This document shows, one piece after another, positions 62,377 to 64,000 of a stretch of 64,000 nucleotides of DNA. The notes below the pieces were generated by a model. That model searched no databases. It was not told the origin of the DNA and worked only from the letters and a program-made list of their open reading frames with translations. Source of the DNA: Luteimonas endophytica (GTDB lineage Bacteria; Pseudomonadota; Gammaproteobacteria; Xanthomonadales; Xanthomonadaceae); assembly GCF_029887875.1 (NCBI RefSeq), contig NZ_JARXRM010000025.1:62001-126000 (forward strand). The letters are read 5' to 3'. Every line of letters begins with the position of its first letter. The first letter of the stretch is position 1. The translations under genes were made by a program, and so were the position numbers.

Positions 62377-62928
62377 TCAGGGCGTTCCCAGCAGCGCGTA
62401 CAGGAAGGCGCGGGCGCGCTCCCACTCGCGACGCGCGGTGCGCGTGGAGATCCCCAGCAGCTCGGCGATCTCGCCGAACTCGAGGCCGGCGAAGTAGTGC
62501 AGCTCCACCACCTCGCGCTGGCGCGGCTGCAGCTCGCCGAGCGCCTCCAGGCCCTCGTGCAGGGCCAGCACCTGCTCGGAGGCGGCGTCCATCGGCAGTC
62601 CCTCGGTGAGCGTCACCGCGATCTGCCCGCCGCCGCGCTTTTCGCTCTGGCGGCGGCGCGCATGGTCGACCAGGATCCAGCGCATGGCCTTGGCGGCCGC
62701 CGCGAAGAAGTGATGGCGATCGGTGACCGACAGCGGCTCGCCGGTGGTCGCGCGCAGGTAGAGCTCGTGCACCAGCACCGTGGGCGTCACGGTGTGGTCG
62801 CCGCCGGCGAGCCGCGAGGCGGCCAGGCGCCGCAGTTCGGGATACAGCTGCTCGAAGACCGCCGACAACCGCTCCGGCTCGCCAGCCCGCGCCCGCCCCA
62901 GCAAACCTGTGATCGCCTCGCTTTCCAT
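62377..62928 (-). CDS. ECF-type sigma factor partnered with the Ser/Thr kinase
   Basis: 183 residues. Region 2 is LYPELRRLAASRLAGGDHTVTPTVLVHELYLRA and FFAAAAKAMRWILVDHARRR, characteristic of the ECF subfamily that travels with protein kinases. Region 4 is LGELQPRQREVVELHYFAGLEFGEIAELLGISTRTARREW. There is no anti-sigma gene. Activity is therefore likely set by the kinase encoded just downstream, by phosphorylation. Start ATG 62928; the open frame runs further up but has no better start. Confidence 0.88.
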   Translation of the reverse strand: MESEAITGLLGRARAGEPERLSAVFEQLYPELRRLAASRLAGGDHTVTPTVLVHELYLRATTGEPLSVTDRHHFFAAAAKAMRWILVDHARRRQSEKRGGGQIAVTLTEGLPMDAASEQVLALHEGLEALGELQPRQREVVELHYFAGLEFGEIAELLGISTRTARREWERARAFLYALLGTP

Positions 62929-63065
62929 GCCCGTCCCCCGTGCGTCCCGGGCGAACGAATCCCGGCCCGTCCGGACGGTTACGCAGGCCGCGGCGCATTG
63001 CGGCCACCGGGCCGGGCGGCCGGCCCGCGGTGGCGGCGGGGCGGCCGGGCGCCGCCCGCGGCCGT

Positions 63066-63866
63066 TCAGCTGCGCAGCCCGACCCCGCGCCGCAGCAGCC
63101 ACAACCCCAACGCCGCCAGCGCGGCCACGAACAGCAGCATCAGCGCGTAGGCGGTCCACAGCGACACGTCGCTCTGGCCGAGCAGGCCATAGCGGAATGC
63201 GTTGACCATGTAGAAGATCGGGTTGGCGTGGGTGGCCGCCTCGGCCCAGCCGGGCAGCAGCTGCACCGAATAGAACACGCCGCCCAGGTAGGTCAGCGGG
63301 GTGAGGATGAAGATCGGCACGATCGCCACGTCGTCGAACTTCTTGGCGTAGACCGCGTTCACGAAACCGGCCAGGGCGAAGATGGTCGCGCCGAGCAGCA
63401 CCGTGGTGAAGGTCACCACCGGGTGCGGGATCCGCACCGTGGTGAACAGCATGGCGATGCCCAGCACGATCACCCCCACCGCCAGGCCGCGCGCCACCGC
63501 CCCGGCGACGTAGCCCGAGAGCACCACCCAGGCCGGCATCGGGCTGACCAGCAGTTCCTCGACGTGACGGCCGAACTTGGCGCCGAAGAAGCTCGAAGAG
63601 ATATTGCCGTAGCTGTTCTGGATCACGCTCATCATCACCAGCCCCGGGACGATGAAGTCCATGTAGCGGACCCCGCCCATCTCGCCGATCCGCGAGCCGA
63701 TCAGCCCGCCGAAGATGAGGAAGTACAGGGTCATGGTGATCGCCGGCGGCACCAGGGTCTGCGCCCAGATGCGCAGGATCCGCGCGATCTCGCGCCGCAC
63801 GATGGTGCCCAGCGCCACCAGGTTGCGCTGCAGCGTGGTGGGGGCGCCGGCGGCGGCGCCACTCAT
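63066..63866 (-). CDS. ABC-2 type transporter permease (YadH-like)
   Basis: 266 residues with about six membrane helices (TLVPPAITMTLYFLIFGGLIG, YMDFIVPGLVMMSVIQNSYG, VLSGYVAGAVARGLAVGVIV, VTFTTVLLGATIFALAGFV, VPIFILTPLTYLGGVFYSV and a final YALMLLFVAALAALGLWLL). The family sequence is NPIFYMVNAFRYGLLG. ATG overlaps the ATPase stop (ATGA). It forms an exporter with the ATP-binding subunit upstream; the substrate is not known (often lipids or polysaccharides). Confidence 0.92.
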   Translation of the reverse strand: MSGAAAGAPTTLQRNLVALGTIVRREIARILRIWAQTLVPPAITMTLYFLIFGGLIGSRIGEMGGVRYMDFIVPGLVMMSVIQNSYGNISSSFFGAKFGRHVEELLVSPMPAWVVLSGYVAGAVARGLAVGVIVLGIAMLFTTVRIPHPVVTFTTVLLGATIFALAGFVNAVYAKKFDDVAIVPIFILTPLTYLGGVFYSVQLLPGWAEAATHANPIFYMVNAFRYGLLGQSDVSLWTAYALMLLFVAALAALGLWLLRRGVGLRS

Positions 63867-64000
63867 GCGCGCGGCTCCGCCACGGCAGGCGCCCGCGCCG
63901 GCGGCGCGCCGGCCTCGCCGGTCAGGCGCACGAACAGTTCCTCGAGGCGGTTGGAGCGGGTCCGCATCGAGCGCACCCGCACGCCGGCGGCGTCGAGCGC
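63863..64000 (-). CDS. ABC transporter ATP-binding protein, C-terminal end (partial)
   Basis: Only the last 45 residues are in the window; the gene continues past base 64000. They read GVRVRSMRTRSNRLEELFVRLTG followed by an Ala/Pro-rich tail to a TGA at 63863-63865. The LEELFVRLTG pattern is typical of the C-terminus of ABC-2 exporter ATPases. The overlap with the permease start (ATGA) supports one operon. Confidence 0.75.
   Translation of the reverse strand, partial: ALDAAGVRVRSMRTRSNRLEELFVRLTGEAGAPPARAPAVAEPRA

Overview
The window is chromosomal DNA of a high-GC gammaproteobacterium, most likely a member of the Xanthomonadaceae/Lysobacteraceae (Lysobacter or Luteimonas-like). The grounds are the very GC-rich coding sequence, a TonB-dependent receptor of the Xanthomonas/Caulobacter type with its own FecI/FecR pair, a short LysM protein typical of the group, a monomeric isocitrate dehydrogenase, and an intergenic repeat (TGTAGGAGCGYGCCATGCRCGCGAA) of the kind scattered through these genomes. 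There is no sign of a prophage, insertion sequence, CRISPR array, rRNA or tRNA.

Layout. 1-8.8 kb: end of an extracellular nuclease, a hydrolase-zapE pair, a fructosamine-kinase-like gene, an esterase, an ompR-envZ pair divergent from an EF-hand protein, a frameshifted sterol-desaturase remnant, and a HipA-like/DUF3037 pair. 8.8-13.7 kb: an MscS channel, then a class Ia ribonucleotide reductase locus (nrdA, a KTSC-domain gene, nrdB) behind a promoter overlapped by two NrdR-like boxes and a cobalamin riboswitch. 13.9-23.6 kb: an M20 amidohydrolase, queF, LysM and lipoprotein genes, a Xre/RES toxin-antitoxin pair with a repeated operator, a cytosolic copper-storage-type protein, a UvrA2-like ATPase, a flavoprotein and a phosphoesterase. 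23.7-30.5 kb: the most striking locus, a minus-strand four-gene operon of TonB receptor, exported CobN-like chelatase, ExbB/MotA-like protein and DUF2149 protein, preceded by a Zur-box-like palindrome. 30.8-37.8 kb: a GIY-YIG gene and a cell-surface-signalling cluster (ECF sigma, FecR, STN-TonB receptor, exported PHP hydrolase). 38.0-41.4 kb: a FIST sensor, histidine kinase and response regulator with a degenerate HD-GYP domain. 41.6-56.9 kb: icd, rtcB, an MDR oxidoreductase, a LysR regulator with a divergent small gene, rluE, a response-regulator/kinase, hrpB, an endonuclease I and tatD. 56.9-64 kb: a lipoprotein, a YadA-like trimeric autotransporter carrying an EF-hand-like loop, a Ser/Thr kinase with its ECF sigma factor, and the start of an ABC-2 exporter operon.

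How genes work together. The 23.7-30.5 kb operon can be read as a metal or metallo-tetrapyrrole acquisition machine: an outer-membrane receptor imports a ligand, a membrane-anchored periplasmic CobN-like enzyme inserts or removes metal, and a two-component proton-channel-like pair could supply the energy that cytoplasmic CobN gets from ATP. The Zur-like box suggests zinc control. The nrd locus appears to be controlled twice, by NrdR and by adenosylcobalamin, which implies a B12-dependent reductase elsewhere in the genome. The ECF/FecR/TonB receptor/PHP cluster looks like a substrate-induced uptake-and-hydrolysis unit. Functions are read from recognisable motifs and gene order only; nothing was searched against a database.
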